From positions 54,208,496 through 54,272,495 of the forward strand of contig JAKSZU010000016.1 in assembly GCA_026018925.1 (NCBI GenBank): a DNA stretch of 64,000 bases. Direction: 5' to 3'. The stretch comes from Tupaia tana. Taxonomy: Eukaryota; Chordata; Mammalia; Scandentia; Tupaiidae. Positions 18,826 to 29,596 of this stretch are shown here, piece by piece; positions within the stretch are counted from its first letter, which is position 1; each line of letters begins with the position of its first letter. Under the pieces are notes generated by a model. It did no database searches. It was not told where the DNA came from and worked only from the letters and a program-made list of their open reading frames with translations. Both the position numbers and the translations under genes were made by a program.

Positions 18826-20384
18826 TATTTTTTGAGAGGTTTTTGCTATAGGGCGCGTGCGCTCGCCAGAGAGAGACAGAGAGACAGAAAGCGAGAAATC
18901 CCCCCCCCCCCAGGTGATGGGGCCATGCAGGCAACACAAGCTGGTAAGGATGCTGCCTCCCATTCTAAGGCAAGACCTGGACTGGGAAGAAACTGAGGCA
19001 AGGCCCAGTTTATGAGCTCTCTCTTGTGTCCTTGAACTGGCCGGTATTCAATTTCTCTGCCATGAGTTTTACTGTTATTACGGTACCCTGTAAGGGTAAA
19101 ACATCACCCCCAACCAGTACAATAAAGCCAATTAGTGATCTTGTAAGAATGTGGTTCCCTAAGACTGACAGGAGGACCAGGAAGTTTAAGACCTCTCCAC
19201 TTGTCTGTTTTTAAGCCAAAATTAACATATAGATTAAGTTAGTATAAACCAAATTAGCATTAGAAGCATATGTAGACTAAGTTAGTTTAAGGCTAGTTTT
19301 TGTAAATACCCCTTGTTAAAGCTACAGGCCAAAGTTAACTCATGCTAGGCAAAGTCAGCACATTCGCCACATAACAGAGACTTAGAGATAAAACAAAAAG
19401 AACTCACTAATTGACAGACCCAGCAAACAAAATGTAGAAACCCACAGGTTTATAAAAGGAAAAAAGCCTGGCTGGGACAACAGGATAAACAAACCTGAGG
19501 GCTCCAGAGAAAGACTACCTTAGCTGGGAGCTCTTATCTAAAACAACAGGTAGTTTTCAACTACAAAGAGTTTCTCATCTATGTGCTGTTGACTATGAAA
19601 AACTGCTAATAAAACATCCTGTGTTGTCTCCTGAGCTACAAGATCATCTTCCTTTCCCATATAAGATCATAGACTCACTTTCTATTGTTGTAATGTATGA
19701 ATAGTCCATATATTAACTGTGTCTTTACTTAACAAGACAAGATTTCTATCTAGGTGTTTGCAACCAGCAATGTTATCGTCCTGGCCGGAGACTGAAGTTA
19801 CCAAACATCCTGCAAGCCCCCTCTTCAAAAGACCCTTCCCAGTAATCAAGATCTAAGAAGAAAATACAACAGACAAATGGACTTCCTCTCCTGAGAACTG
19901 TGATTGATTTTTAACTAATCTGACAAGACAAACAGCATGTTTTATAATTATTGTTCCCATGCTTTGTATACCCTGTTCCTTAGAGTGGATTTTTACTACC
20001 CCTCACCCCCTTTACTTCCTAAACCTCCCTCAGTAAATACGCATGTCTTATTAGCCACGGCGTTGCAGCCTGGAGCTGGCTCTGGCTGTGGCTGGCTGAG
20101 AACATGCAAAAGGGCAAAGAGGTCTCAGTCTAATTTTTGTCTTCTGTTCACCTGCGTCGCCTTCCTGTGTACGAGCCACCCACCACTGCCGAGACTGGAC
20201 CCCGGCACCCAGGGGGGATGGTCACGCCGCAATCCCTTCTCCTCCATTCTCCTCTCGGGATCTTGGGCACGCACGCACGCACATGCGCCCAGCGTGAGTT
20301 TTAAGCCACCGGGTCCGGGACGCGAACCGCGGTCGACTACGTGGGAGTCCAGCGACATAGCCATTACGCTAACTGCTGGTTCCC
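18826..20384 (-). repeat. Type L SINE split by a solo LTR
   Basis: The tail half is at 18826-18914 and the head half at 20208-20384. They join in the poly-C/CAGG block. Confidence 0.9.
18915..20207 (+). mobile_element. Solo LTR, 1,293 bp, with 6-bp target duplication
   Basis: The insertion starts TGATGGGGCC and ends CCCCGGCA, flanked by CCCAGG on both sides (18909-18914 and 20208-20213). TG...CA ends and a 6-bp duplication fit a class II retrovirus LTR, and the length is MMTV-like. A TTTATAAAAGG TATA-like box near 19450 and AATAAA near 19609 suggest plus orientation. It differs from the 530-bp class II LTR family elsewhere in the window. Confidence 0.82.
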
Positions 20385-20419
20385 CCAAAATAATTTCTTA
20401 AAAATAATTATTTTAGCTT

Positions 20420-21045
20420 TTCTCGTAAATGGCCTGAGGTGATCTTTGAAAATGGTTCGCTATTCACTTGACCCAGAGAACCCCACAAAATCATGCAAGC
20501 CAAGAGGTTCAAATCTTCCTGTTCACTTTAAGAACATTAGTGAAACTGCCCAGGCCATCAAGGGTATGCATATCCGAAAAGCCACCAAGTATCTGAAAGA
20601 TGTCACTTTACAGAAGCGGTGTGTACCATTCCGTCATTACGATGGTGGAGTTGGTAGATGTGCCCAGGCTAAGTGGTGGGGCTGTACACAAGGTCGGGGG
20701 CCCAGAAAGAGTGCTGAAATTTTTGCTGCAGATGCTTAAAAATGCAGAGAGTAATGCTGAACTTAAAGGATTAGATGTCGACTCTCTGGTCATTGAGCAC
20801 ATTCTGTTGAACAAGGCACCCAAGATGCGCTGTCATACATACAGAGCTCATGGGCGGATTAACCCCCACGTGAGCTCCCCCTGCCACATTGAGATGATCC
20901 TCACTGAAAAGGAGAGAGTGTTCCTAAATCAGAAGAGAAAGTTGTCACACAGAAGAAAAAGATATCCCGGGAGAAACTGAAGAAACAAAAACTTATGGCA
21001 CAGGAATAAAGTCAGCATAAAATAAATGTAGATAAAAGTACAAAA
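20420..21045 (+). pseudogene. RPL17: Processed RPL17 (ribosomal protein L17/uL22) pseudogene
   Basis: The intronless copy starts with ATG at 20452 and opens [15 protein letters not shown], continuing [21 protein letters not shown] one-base insertion near 20720 shifts the frame, which then continues as [20 protein letters not shown] one-base loss near 20918 and later indels follow. A stop corresponding to the natural end lies at 21007-21009, then a 3' UTR with AAAATAAATG. Lack of introns and the frameshifts show a dead retrocopy. Functional L17 is a component of the large ribosomal subunit. Confidence 0.95.
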
Positions 21046-21054
21046 CAAATTTTT

Positions 21055-21248
21055 TAATTAAAAAAATTAAATAATTATTTTATTTAAGTTTATTTATTTA
21101 TTTATGGCAGGAAAGGACAGAGCGAGCGAGTGAGAGAGAATGAGAGAGAGGGAAAGTGAAAAAAACAAGCCACCAGGTCTAGTACTTAAACCATGGTTGG
21201 CCACGTGAAAATCCAATGCCCTTAACCACCATGCCACCTGCCAGCCCC
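21055..21248 (-). repeat. Type S SINE
   Basis: Complete, inserted just after the RPL17 retrocopy tail. Confidence 0.85.
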
Positions 21249-21282
21249 CCAAAATAAAATTTTAAAAATTATTTTAAAAATT

Positions 21283-21425
21283 AGGGTGAGCAGATGGCAT
21301 GGTAGTTAAGGCACTGGACTCCCACATAGCCAAATGAGGTTCAAGTCCTAGTCCCCGAGGTTTGCTTTCCTACTTTCCCTTTCTCTCTCAAATTAAACAA
21401 ATAATAATGATAATAAATGAAATTA
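21283..21425 (+). repeat. Type S SINE
   Basis: Head GTGAGCAGATGGCATGGTAG and a CTCTCTCAAATTAAA tail. Diverged. Confidence 0.82.
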
Positions 21426-21461
21426 AAAAGTTATTTTAAAAATTAATAAAAAATTGGGGTC

Positions 21462-21619
21462 AGGGAGCCAGCAGGTGGTGTGGTGGTTAAGGTGCTGGAT
21501 TTCCACATGGCCAGCTGTGGTTCAAGTCCCATTCCTGGCAGCTTGGTTTCTCTCTTTTTTAAAATTTATTTTATTAAACTTTATTTATTTATTTTCCTTA
21601 AATTTGACCAGAAAGGGAC

Positions 21620-21665
<46 letters not shown>

Positions 21666-21845
21666 TGAGAAAGCAAGTTGCCAGGTATCAGACTCAAACA
21701 TGGTCGGCCACGTGGGGGTCCAGCATCCTTAAACACCATGCCACCTGCTGACCCCTTGGTTTCTCATTTTCCCTCCTCTCTCTCTCTCTCTCTGTGTCTC
21801 TCTCTGGTGAGTGCACATGCCCTATAGCAAATTAAAAATGAATAA
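21462..21845 (+). repeat. Type S/L hybrid SINE split by a type S SINE
   Basis: The head is at 21462-21553 and the tail (CTCTCTGTGTCTCTCTCTGG, then GAGTGCACATGCCCTATAGC) at 21755-21845. The inner copy lies between duplicated CTTGGTTTCTC. Confidence 0.83.
21554..21754 (-). repeat. Type S SINE with expanded GA tract
   Basis: The internal purine tract has become (GA)n at about 21624-21661. Confidence 0.87.
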
Positions 21846-21857
21846 TAAATACTTCTT

Positions 21858-22113
21858 TTTTTGGGGAGAGGTTTTTGCTATAGGGCGCGTGCGCTCTCCA
21901 GACACAGAGAGAGACAGAGAGACAGAAAGTGAAAAATCACCCTCAAGGGGGGATGGCCACACTGCAAGCCCTTCTCCTCCATCCTCCTCTCAGGGTCTTG
22001 GGCATGCACACACACGCGCCTGGCGTGAGTTTTAAGCCACCGGGTTCGGGACGCAAACCGCGGTCGACTACATGGGAGTCCAGCGACATAGCCATTATGC
22101 TAACTCCTGGTCC
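21858..22113 (-). repeat. Type L SINE
   Basis: Full length, flanked by AATAATAAATACTTCT and AATAATAAGTAATTCT. Confidence 0.9.
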
Positions 22114-22146
22114 CAATAATAAGTAATTCTTAAGAAAAATTTATGT

Positions 22147-22320
22147 TGGGGCCAGCAGGTGGCATGGTAGTTAAGGTGCTGGACTCCCACATGGCTGAAA
22201 ATGGATTGAGTCCCAAACCTGGCAGCTTGCTTTCTCACTCTCCCTCTATTTCTCTGTCTCTTTTTCTCTCTCTCTCTCTGGTCAAATAAAAAAACAGTAA
22301 TACTAATGCTAAATAAAATA
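22147..22320 (+). repeat. Type S SINE
   Basis: Complete: GGGGCCAGCAGGTGGCATGG head and GGTCAAATAAAAAAAC tail. Confidence 0.88.
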
Positions 22321-22342
22321 AATAATTCTTTTAAAAAATTGG

Positions 22343-22500
22343 TGGGCCAGTAGGTGGTGTGGTGGTTAACAACACTGGACTCTCACATGGCCAACTGTGG
22401 TTCGAGTCCCAGACCTGGTGGCTTGCTTTCTCATTCTCTCTTTCTCTCTCTCTCTCCTTCTCTGGTCAAATAAATAAATAAATGAATTAAGTTAAATAAT
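22343..22500 (+). repeat. Type S SINE
   Basis: Complete; a second direct copy following the one at 22147. Confidence 0.87.
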
Positions 22501-22512
22501 TAAAAAAAAGTT

Positions 22513-22700
22513 GGTGTCAGAGGTTTGAGTCCTGGATCTGGCAGCTTAAAAATCAGGCCAGGCATGTGTGCATACATGCCCCAAATCCCAGGAGGAGAAG
22601 GGATTGCAGTATGGCCATCTCCCTGGGGGGGGGGGGGTGACTTCTCACTTTCTCTCCGTCTCTTTCCAGTGAGCACACATTCCTTGTAATAAATATAAAT
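22513..22700 (+). repeat. Type L SINE, 5' truncated
   Basis: It starts within the B-box (GGTTTGAGTCCTGG), so the head start is missing. Confidence 0.8.
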
Positions 22701-22796
22701 TAAAAAATCTATATCAGGTGTTGGGGATATAGGAAAAAGAACCCATTCCTTTTTTACTGAAGTACTACTTATTGAAAACATCTATTACACTTTTTT

Positions 22797-23052
22797 GTGT
22801 TATTTTTTCTTAGAGATATTTGCTGTAGGGTATATGCACTTGCTGGTAAGACAGAGAGATACAGAGAAGCAGAAAGCGAGAAATCAGTCCCCAGGGATAC
22901 GGCCATGCCACAATCCCGTCGGTTCAATTCTCCTCTCAGGATTTTGGGGCATGTGCCTGGTGTAAGTTTTAAGCCACAAGGTCTGGGACTCAAACCACGA
23001 TTGACAACGTGGGAGTCCAGCAACGTAGCCATTATGCCATCTGCTTGTCCCT
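22797..23052 (-). repeat. Type L SINE, old
   Basis: Diverged full-length copy with most CpGs lost. Confidence 0.85.
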
Positions 23053-23167
23053 TGTTTGAATTTTTTAATTACATTTAATCACTGTACATCTTCACAGCAT
23101 ACAAAATGATTATTCCCAGCATGAATACAGTTCATATCAGTCAAGTCAAAGATATTATCATATCCGT

Positions 23168-23316
23168 TATTTTTTTTAAAGAATTATTTATTTAGTGTTA
23201 TTCTTCAGTTTGATCTGAGAGAAATAGAAACAGAGAGACAGAGGGAAGAAGAGTGAGAAAGCAAGCTGCCAGGTCCAGGAGTTCTGTGCCCTTAACCACC
23301 GTGCCACCTGCTGACC
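23168..23316 (-). repeat. Type S SINE in L1
   Basis: Part of the head is deleted around GGTCCAGGAGTTCTG. Confidence 0.82.
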
Positions 23317-23597
23317 TCCCAACCCCATACATTATTAGCAGATAACTTTTTATTTTTGTTTCTGCTAAAGGTTTTTTCTTTCCCTGATTTCCTTTACTCC
23401 ACCCCATCATCCACCCCCTCCTATACTGTCTCTAGTATCTACAGTTGTGCTCCCAGCTATTATAACTTCCAGTCCCTCAATTTCTGCCATAGAGTGTGGA
23501 CATTTGGTATATATTAAGCAGGGACATGCAATGCCTGCCTTTCATAGTCTGGCTCGCTTTGCTTAGCATTAAATCTTCCATATTTGTTCACTTTCTT

Positions 23598-23855
23598 TTT
23601 TTTTGAAGAGGTTTTTGCTATAAAGCGCGTGCACTCACCAGAAAGACAGAGAGAGACAGAGAGATAGAAAGTGAGAAATCACCCCCCAGGGTAGATGGCC
23701 ATGCTGCAATCCCTTCTCCTCCATTCTCCTCTCGGGATCTTGGGCACGCACGCACACGTGCCCGGCTTGAGTTTAAGCCACCAGGTCTGAGACTAGAACT
23801 GTGGTCGTCTACATGGGAGTTCAGTGATATAGCCATTACGCTAATTGCTGGTCCC
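23598..23855 (-). repeat. Type L SINE in L1
   Basis: CATATTTGTTCACTTTCT and CATATTTATTCACTTTCT flank it. Confidence 0.9.
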
Positions 23856-24235
23856 CATATTTATTCACTTTCTATCAAATGTCAAGGTCTCATTTTTTTT
23901 TTTTTTGGATGAGCAGTATTCCATAGTATATATGTGTCACAATTTTTTCAATCCATTTAGTTGTTTTTGGACATTTGGGTTGATTTCATGTCTTAGCAAT
24001 TGTGAATAATGCAACAGTAAACATGGATATGCAAGTGTTTTTCCTACTGGTTTTCTACCCTTTGGGTAGATACCTAGTAGTGAAATTGCTGGGTCATACG
24101 GTATTTCTATTTGTAGTTTTTTGAGAAACTCCGTATTTTTCTCCACAATGGCTGTATTAATTTACATTCCTACTAATGGTGTAAGAGGATCCCCTTTTCA
24201 CTGCAGCCTCACCAGCATTTATCATTCTTTATTTA

Positions 24236-24251
24236 AAAATTTTAAAAAAAA

Positions 24252-24284
<33 letters not shown>

Positions 24285-24401
24285 TTAAATTTAACCGGAC
24301 AGATGAAAAGTTAGAAAGCAAGCTGCCAGGTTCATGACTTGAACCATAGTTGGCTGTGTGAGAGTCCAACACCTTAACCACCATGCCACCTGCCAGTGCC
24401 T
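24236..24401 (-). repeat. Type S SINE in L1
   Basis: TCATTCTTTATTT is duplicated on both sides. The tail carries an ATT repeat. Confidence 0.87.
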
Positions 24402-24443
24402 CATTCTTTATTTTTGTTTATTTTTTAAAGAATTATTTATTAT

Positions 24444-24600
24444 TGGGACCAACGGGTGGCATGGTAGTTAAAAGCACTGGATTCCCACATGGCCAACTGT
24501 GGTTCAAGTCCTGAACCCGGTGGCTTACCTTTTTCTCTCTGTCTCTGTCTCTGTCTCTGTCTGGTCAAATTAAAAAAATAGAATTAAATAAATAAACTTT
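24444..24600 (+). repeat. Type S SINE
   Basis: Complete: GGGACCAACGGGTGGCATGG head and CTGGTCAAATTAAAAAAA tail. Confidence 0.87.
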
Positions 24601-24654
24601 TTTCCAGAATATTATTATTATTATTATTTTCCTTTTTTTTCCTTTATCTTTCTT

Positions 24655-24918
24655 TTTTTTGGAGAGTTTTATTTATTTTTTTGCTATAGGGGGCGTGCGC
24701 TCGCCAGACAGACAGAGAGAGACAGAAAGACAGAAAGCGAGAAATCACCCCCCGGGGGGATGGCCATGCCGCAATCTCTTCTCCTCCATTCTCCTCTTGG
24801 GATCTTGGGTATGCACGTACATGCGCCCGGCATGAGTTTAAGCCCTGGGTCCGGGACTCGAACCATGGTCAACTACATGGGAGTCCAGCGACATAGCCAT
24901 TATGCCAACTGCTGGTCC
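24655..24918 (-). repeat. Type L SINE
   Basis: Full length, with TTTATTTATTTT inserted in the tail box. Confidence 0.88.
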
Positions 24919-25053
24919 CTATTTTCAAATTTGACCAGAGAAGAGAGAGAGAGAGAGGGAAAATGTGAAAGCAAGCTACTAGGTCCAGGACTTGAACTGT
25001 GGTCAGACATGTGGGAGTCCAACACCTTAACTATCAGACCACATACCAGTTCC
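24919..25053 (-). repeat. Type S SINE
   Basis: Tail-truncated copy that shares its site with the preceding type L copy. Confidence 0.82.
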
Positions 25054-25365
25054 CATTCTTTATTTTTAAAATCTTGGCTAACGTGATATTTCATGGTGGT
25101 CTTGATTTGCATTTCCCTTACGATAAGAGATGTTGAGCATTTCTTATGTTTTTGGGCACTCCTTGGAGAGTTGTCTATTCAGTTCATTTGCTCATCTTTT
25201 AGTCATACAGATTTTTTTGTGTGGGTAAGCTGCTTGCGTTCCCTGTATAATCAATCTTGTTATCAGTCCCTTATCTGAGGCATAGTTTGCAAATATATTC
25301 TCCCATTCTGAAAGTTCTCTCTTTAATTATTGTTTCTTTTGCCGTGCAGATATAGTCTTACTTGT

Positions 25366-25520
25366 CTAGGTTTTTCGCTATTTTAGAGACAGAAAGCGAG
25401 AAATCACCCCCCAGGGGGGATGGTCACGCCGCAATCCCTTCTCCTATTGTCTTCTCGGGCTTTTTTTCCGAGACGCGAACCGCGGGACTACGTGGGGGGA
25501 CATTTTATCGCTATTAATTG
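25366..25520 (-). repeat. Type L SINE with several internal deletions
   Basis: Remaining blocks (GCGAGAAATCACCCCCCAGG, CACGCCGCAATCCCTTCTCC, GACGCGAACCGCGG, GACTACGTGGG) are nearly unmutated but the joining segments are missing. Confidence 0.75.
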
Positions 25521-25523
25521 CCT

Positions 25524-25785
25524 TTTTTTTTTTTTCGTAGTAAAAGTTTTTGCTCTAGGGCGTGTGCGCTCGCCAGAAAGACAGACAGAAAGCAAGAAAT
25601 CACCCCCCGGGGGGATGGCCACGCCACAATCCCTTCTCCTCCATTCTCCTCACGGTATCTTGGACATGCATGCACATGCGCCAGTCTTGAGTTTAAGCCG
25701 CCAGGTCTGGGACTCGAACCACGGTCGACTACATGGGAGTCTGGGAGTCCAGCGACAGAGCCATTACACCAACTACTAGTCACAG
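25524..25785 (-). repeat. Type L SINE
   Basis: Full length, with a short local duplication GGGAGTCTGGGAGTC in the head. Confidence 0.88.
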
Positions 25786-25837
25786 CTATTAAAATTTTTT
25801 AAATGAACATTTTCTTTTTTGTTAAATGTCCTTTTAT

Positions 25838-25958
25838 TTTATTTTTAGCCTTTTGCTTTAGGGCATATGAGAGACAGAGTGAGAGAGAGTGAGTGAGAAA
25901 TCACTCCTCAGGGGGGATGACCACACCACAATCCCTGTTCTTTTTTCTCAGGTTAGAC
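25838..25958 (-). repeat. Type L SINE, head missing
   Basis: Only the tail half, up to AATCCCTGTTC, is present. Confidence 0.72.
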
Positions 25959-26089
25959 ATTATTCTCTCTTTGCATGCTCCTGAAAGTGTGATTAATTCT
26001 TATTAAATGCAACTGTGGAAAAAGAATGGGATCAATCCAATCAAATGGTTATTAAAATATCTCTGAAATAGAATTTTAAAAAATTAAAA

Positions 26090-26325
26090 TGATTTTTTTA
26101 GGTTTTTGCGTTAATGGAGAGAGACAGAGACGGGGAAAGTGAGAAATCACCCCTCAGGAGGGATAGTCAACTTGCAGTCTCTTCTCCTCTTCTCTGCTCT
26201 GGAGTTTGAGCATGCACCCACACATGCCTTGAGTGATTTTTAGGCCATCAAGTACAGGACTCGAACTGCAGTCAGCCATGTGGGAGTCCACTGTCTTAAC
26301 CACTATGCCACTTGTTGGCTCCTCT
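26090..26325 (-). repeat. Type L-like SINE, old
   Basis: Diverged, with a CCACTTGTTGGCTCC head end. Confidence 0.78.
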
Positions 26326-26780
26326 GTGAGATAGTTTTGAGGGAAAAAAGTAGCAGAACGAGATACATAGTATATAATTTTCTTTAAACAGACACACACA
26401 CACACACACACACAGACACACACGACTTTTTCTTTAGCAAGATACACATGTGGGATTTGGTTAAAAGGAGGCTTTTGCCTTCCCCATATATAATTTTTAT
26501 TTACAAAGGGACTATGTGATATATTAACTATATGGTTAAAAATTAAGTTCATTTTTTTCAGATTGGAGAATTTCTGCTACCTTAAACTATCAAAGAAATG
26601 ACAATGTCTACAGGAACATGTCACTCTAGGTGGGAGAAATTTATTGGTTAACATTAGCAGACGTTTTAATACTTTGGGATAGCTGATATTTGCCCTAGGA
26701 TCATCTTTTCCAAGCACACTTTTGGACAAAAAATGCAAGCATTTGCCAGCATAGAGCCAGTCTATAAAACCAACCAGATT
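26326..26780. other. Unassigned sequence
   Basis: Apart from the CA repeat I recognise nothing here. It is AT-rich and has no convincing frame. Confidence 0.4.
26391..26425. repeat. (CA)n microsatellite
   Basis: A dinucleotide run with one GA interruption. Confidence 0.95.
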
Positions 26781-26782
26781 CG

Positions 26783-27040
26783 GGCCAGCTGGTGGCAGAG
26801 TATTGGGCAGTTGGATCCCACATGGCCAGCTGTGTGCTACTGGACCCAGCTGCTTGTGAAACAGGTGGGGCCTGTGTGCGTTTGCCCAAAATCATGAGAG
26901 GAGGGAGAGACAGAGGAAACGAGATTGCTATGTGGCCATGCCCCATGGCGGGTGCTTTCTCACTTTTCCTTGTTCCTCTCTCTCTGTGTTTCTCTCTGGC
27001 AAGCACGTGTGCCCTCTGGAAATGAAAAACAAACAAAAAA
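26783..27040 (+). repeat. Type G SINE
   Basis: Head GGGCCAGCTGGTGGCAGAG with TTGGATCCCACATGG, then a type L-like tail ending GCACGTGTGCCCTCTGG. Confidence 0.8.
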
Positions 27041-27278
27041 AATTTTATAATGAAGTATAAAATCCAGTTCTTTGGCCAAAATCAATTTTTAGGCTGTTTT
27101 ATTACATGTCTTTATAAATGAAGCCACAAAATTGATGGACCAGCAATGCCACCCAGTGGTTCTGGTTCAGACTGCAAATTTTTTTATCTCCAAAATCTTA
27201 AACCAAGGCTTCTGCCTTTTCCATATTCCTACATGTAAAATATTTTAGAAATTTGGAAGACTCAGATAGGTTTACTAA
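27041..27278. other. Unassigned sequence
   Basis: AT-rich, no recognisable element or gene. Confidence 0.4.
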
Positions 27279-27445
27279 TTTTTTTTTTTAGAGAGATTTT
27301 TGCTATAGGATGCATGTGCTCGCCAGAGACAGAGAGAGAGAAGCAAGAACTCACTCCCTGAGGGGATGGCCATGCCGCAATCACTTCTCCTCCATTCTTC
27401 TCTTGAGATTTTGAGCATGCATGCATATGTGTCTGCTGTGAGTTT

Positions 27446-27914
27446 TTAAAAAAATAATTATTTATTTTATTTTATTTATTCATTCATTCTTTTTTTTTTT
27501 TTTTTTTGGAGAGGTTTTTCGCTATAGGGTGCGTGCGCTCGCCAGACAGAGAGAGACATAGAGACAGAAAGCGAGAAATCACCCCCCAGGGGGAATGGTC
27601 ACGCCGCAATCCCTTCTCCTCCATTCTCCTCTCGGGATCTTGGGCACGCACGCACACGCGCCTGGCGTGAGTTGTAAGCCACCGGGTCCGAGACGCGAAC
27701 CGCGGTCGACTACGTGGGAGTCCAGTGACATAGCCATTACGCTAACTGCTGGTTCCCCATTCATTCATTTTTTAATTTGATGAGAGAGAGACAGCAGGTG
27801 GGAGTGAGAGAGAGAGGAAATAAGAAAGCAAGCCATCAGATTCAGGACTTGAACCCTGGTCAGCCATGTGGGAGTGTCCAGCATCTTAACCACCATGCCA
27901 CCTGCTGGTCCCTG
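27446..27914 (-). repeat. Type S SINE, tail split by a type L SINE
   Basis: The tail is at 27446-27489 and the body at 27758-27914. ATTCATTCATTC flanks the inner copy. Confidence 0.83.
27490..27757 (-). repeat. Type L SINE, young
   Basis: Full length, CpG-rich and very close to the copies at 18560 and 28510. Confidence 0.92.
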
Positions 27915-27928
27915 GTATGAGTTTTTTA

Positions 27929-28177
27929 AAGAGATTTTTGAGATAGGGAACATGTGCTTGTCAGAAAGACAGAGAGAGACAGAAAGTGAGAAATCACCCC
28001 CAGGGGGAATGGCCATGCCACAATCCCTTCTTCTCTATTCTCCTCTCAGGATTTTGGGCACACACGTACATGTGCCAGGCATGAGTTTTAAGCTGCCGGG
28101 TCAGGGACTCTAACTGTGGTCAACTATGTACGTGGGAGTCCAGTGATATAACCATTTCACCATCTGGTGGTCCCTGG
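27929..28177 (-). repeat. Type L SINE, old
   Basis: AAAGAGATTTTTGAGATAGGG tail through CCATCTGGTGGTCCC head. Confidence 0.83.
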
Positions 28178-28282
28178 CGTGTTTTTTTAAGCCCCCGATC
28201 TGGGATTCAATTTGTAGTCAACTACACATGGGAGTCCTGTGATGTAACCATTACTTCAACTGCTGGTGTCAGGTTACTGATA

Positions 28283-28495
28283 TATGTAGATACGTTTATC
28301 AGTAAATATATATAAAATATATTTTATTAAATATATAAAATACACACACACACACACACACACACAATTAAATTTGACAGGGAGAGAGAGCAAGAGAGAG
28401 AGAGAGAGAGAAAGAAAGCCACCAGGCCCGGGACACGAACTGCAGTCGGCCATGTGGGAGTCCAGCACTGTCAACCACCATGCCAAGTGCTAGCC
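28283..28495 (-). repeat. Type S SINE with AT/CA microsatellite tail
   Basis: The tail has expanded into ATATAT and (CA)n (28342-28366). Flanks AGGTTACTGAT at 28270-28280 and 28497. Confidence 0.82.
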
Positions 28496-28509
28496 CAGGT
28501 TACTGATTT

Positions 28510-28775
28510 TTTTTTTTGGAGAGGTTTTTTTCGCTATAGGGCGCATGCGCTCGCCAGACAGACAGAGAGAGACATAGAGACAGAAAGCGAGAAATCACCC
28601 CCCAGGGGGGATGGTCACGCCGCAATCCCTTCTCCTCCATTCTCCTCTCGGGATCTTGGGCACGCACGCACACGCGCCCGGCGTGAGTTGTAAGCCACCG
28701 GGTCCGAGACGCGAACCAAGGTCGACTACATGGGAGTCCAGCGACATAGCCATTACGCTAACTGCTGGTTCCCCA
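28510..28775 (-). repeat. Type L SINE, young
   Basis: Full length between two copies of AGGTTACTGATTTTT. Confidence 0.92.
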
Positions 28776-28792
28776 GGTTACTGATTTTTAAA

Positions 28793-28935
28793 AAATGTTT
28801 GTCAGAAGATGCGTTCATCAGAAAGAGGCAAAGAAAGTGAGAAAGTCCCCCTTCCCCCTGCCACACACACTAGGAGGATGACCACACAGGAATCCCTTCT
28901 CCTCCATTCTCTTCTTGGGACTTTTGGGCAAGCAT

Positions 28936-28977
<42 letters not shown>

Positions 28978-29059
28978 TTCAAGCCTCTTAAACTGAAACT
29001 CAAGCCGTGTAGTCGGCCATGTGGGATCCAGTTGCCTTCATCATGTTACCAGCTGGCCC
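28793..29059 (-). repeat. Type G SINE with (CA)n
   Basis: Contains (CA)n at about 28936-28972 and a GTGGGATCCAGTTGCCTTC head. Flanked again by AGGTTACT(G/A)ATTTT. Confidence 0.85.
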
Positions 29060-29081
29060 AGGTTACTAATTTTGTTTTTCC

Positions 29082-29249
29082 TCTAAAAATTATATTTATT
29101 CATTTATTTATTTTAATTTGACCAGAGAGAGACACACACAGAAAGAGAGAGAGAAAGTGAGAAAGCAAGCCACCAGGTCTGGGACTCAAACCATGGTTGA
29201 CCATGTGGGAGTGTCCAGCACCTTAACCACCATGCCACCTGCTGGTCCC
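29082..29249 (-). repeat. Type S SINE
   Basis: Complete; AGGTTACTAATTTT on both sides. Confidence 0.88.
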
Positions 29250-29291
29250 CAGGTTACTAATTTTTTTTGTTGTTGTTTTTAAAGAATTATT

Positions 29292-29577
29292 TAGGGGTCA
29301 CCAGGTGATATAGTGGTTGTGGTGCTAGATTCCCACATGGTTGACCATGGTTCAAGTCCGGACCCAGTGGCTTGAAACACACCAGGCACGTGTGCATGCG
29401 TGCCCAAAATCCCAGAGGAGAATGGAGGGGAATAAGAAGAGAATGGGGAAGAAGGGATTGCAGTGTGGCCATCCCCCCAGGGGGTGATTTTTTAGTTTCT
29501 CTCTGTGTCTGGGGGGGGGGTGGGGGGCTGGGGAAGCACACATGCCCTACAGCAAAAATCTCTCAAAAAAAAGAGAT
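29292..29577 (+). repeat. Type L SINE
   Basis: Full length with a G-run near 29510-29525 and a local GGGAATAAGAAGAGAATGG insertion. Confidence 0.85.
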
Positions 29578-29596
29578 TTATTTATTTATCATAATA

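Larger units (their letters stand above)
23053..25345 (-). mobile_element. L1 relic (ORF2 end and 3' UTR), split by SINEs
   Basis: Segments 23053-23168, 23317-23597, 23856-24235 and 25054-25345 read as one minus-strand L1. 23937-24146 encodes an L1 ORF2 C-terminal motif (EIPYDPAISLLGIYPKG). 25095-25340 matches the late ORF2 block (CTTGATTTGCATTTCCCTTA, TAGTTTGCAAATATATTCTC). Frames are broken and it is an old L1M-type copy. Confidence 0.85.
27280..28270 (-). repeat. Type L SINE holding a three-deep SINE nest
   Basis: The outermost copy is split into 27280-27445 and 28178-28270. Its GTGAGTTTTTT block is duplicated around the inner copies, giving the order of insertion. Confidence 0.8.

Noticed and set aside
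20600-20980. Second ribosomal-like ORF downstream of the RPL17 start
   Set aside because: It is the shifted frame of the same RPL17 retropseudogene, not a separate gene.
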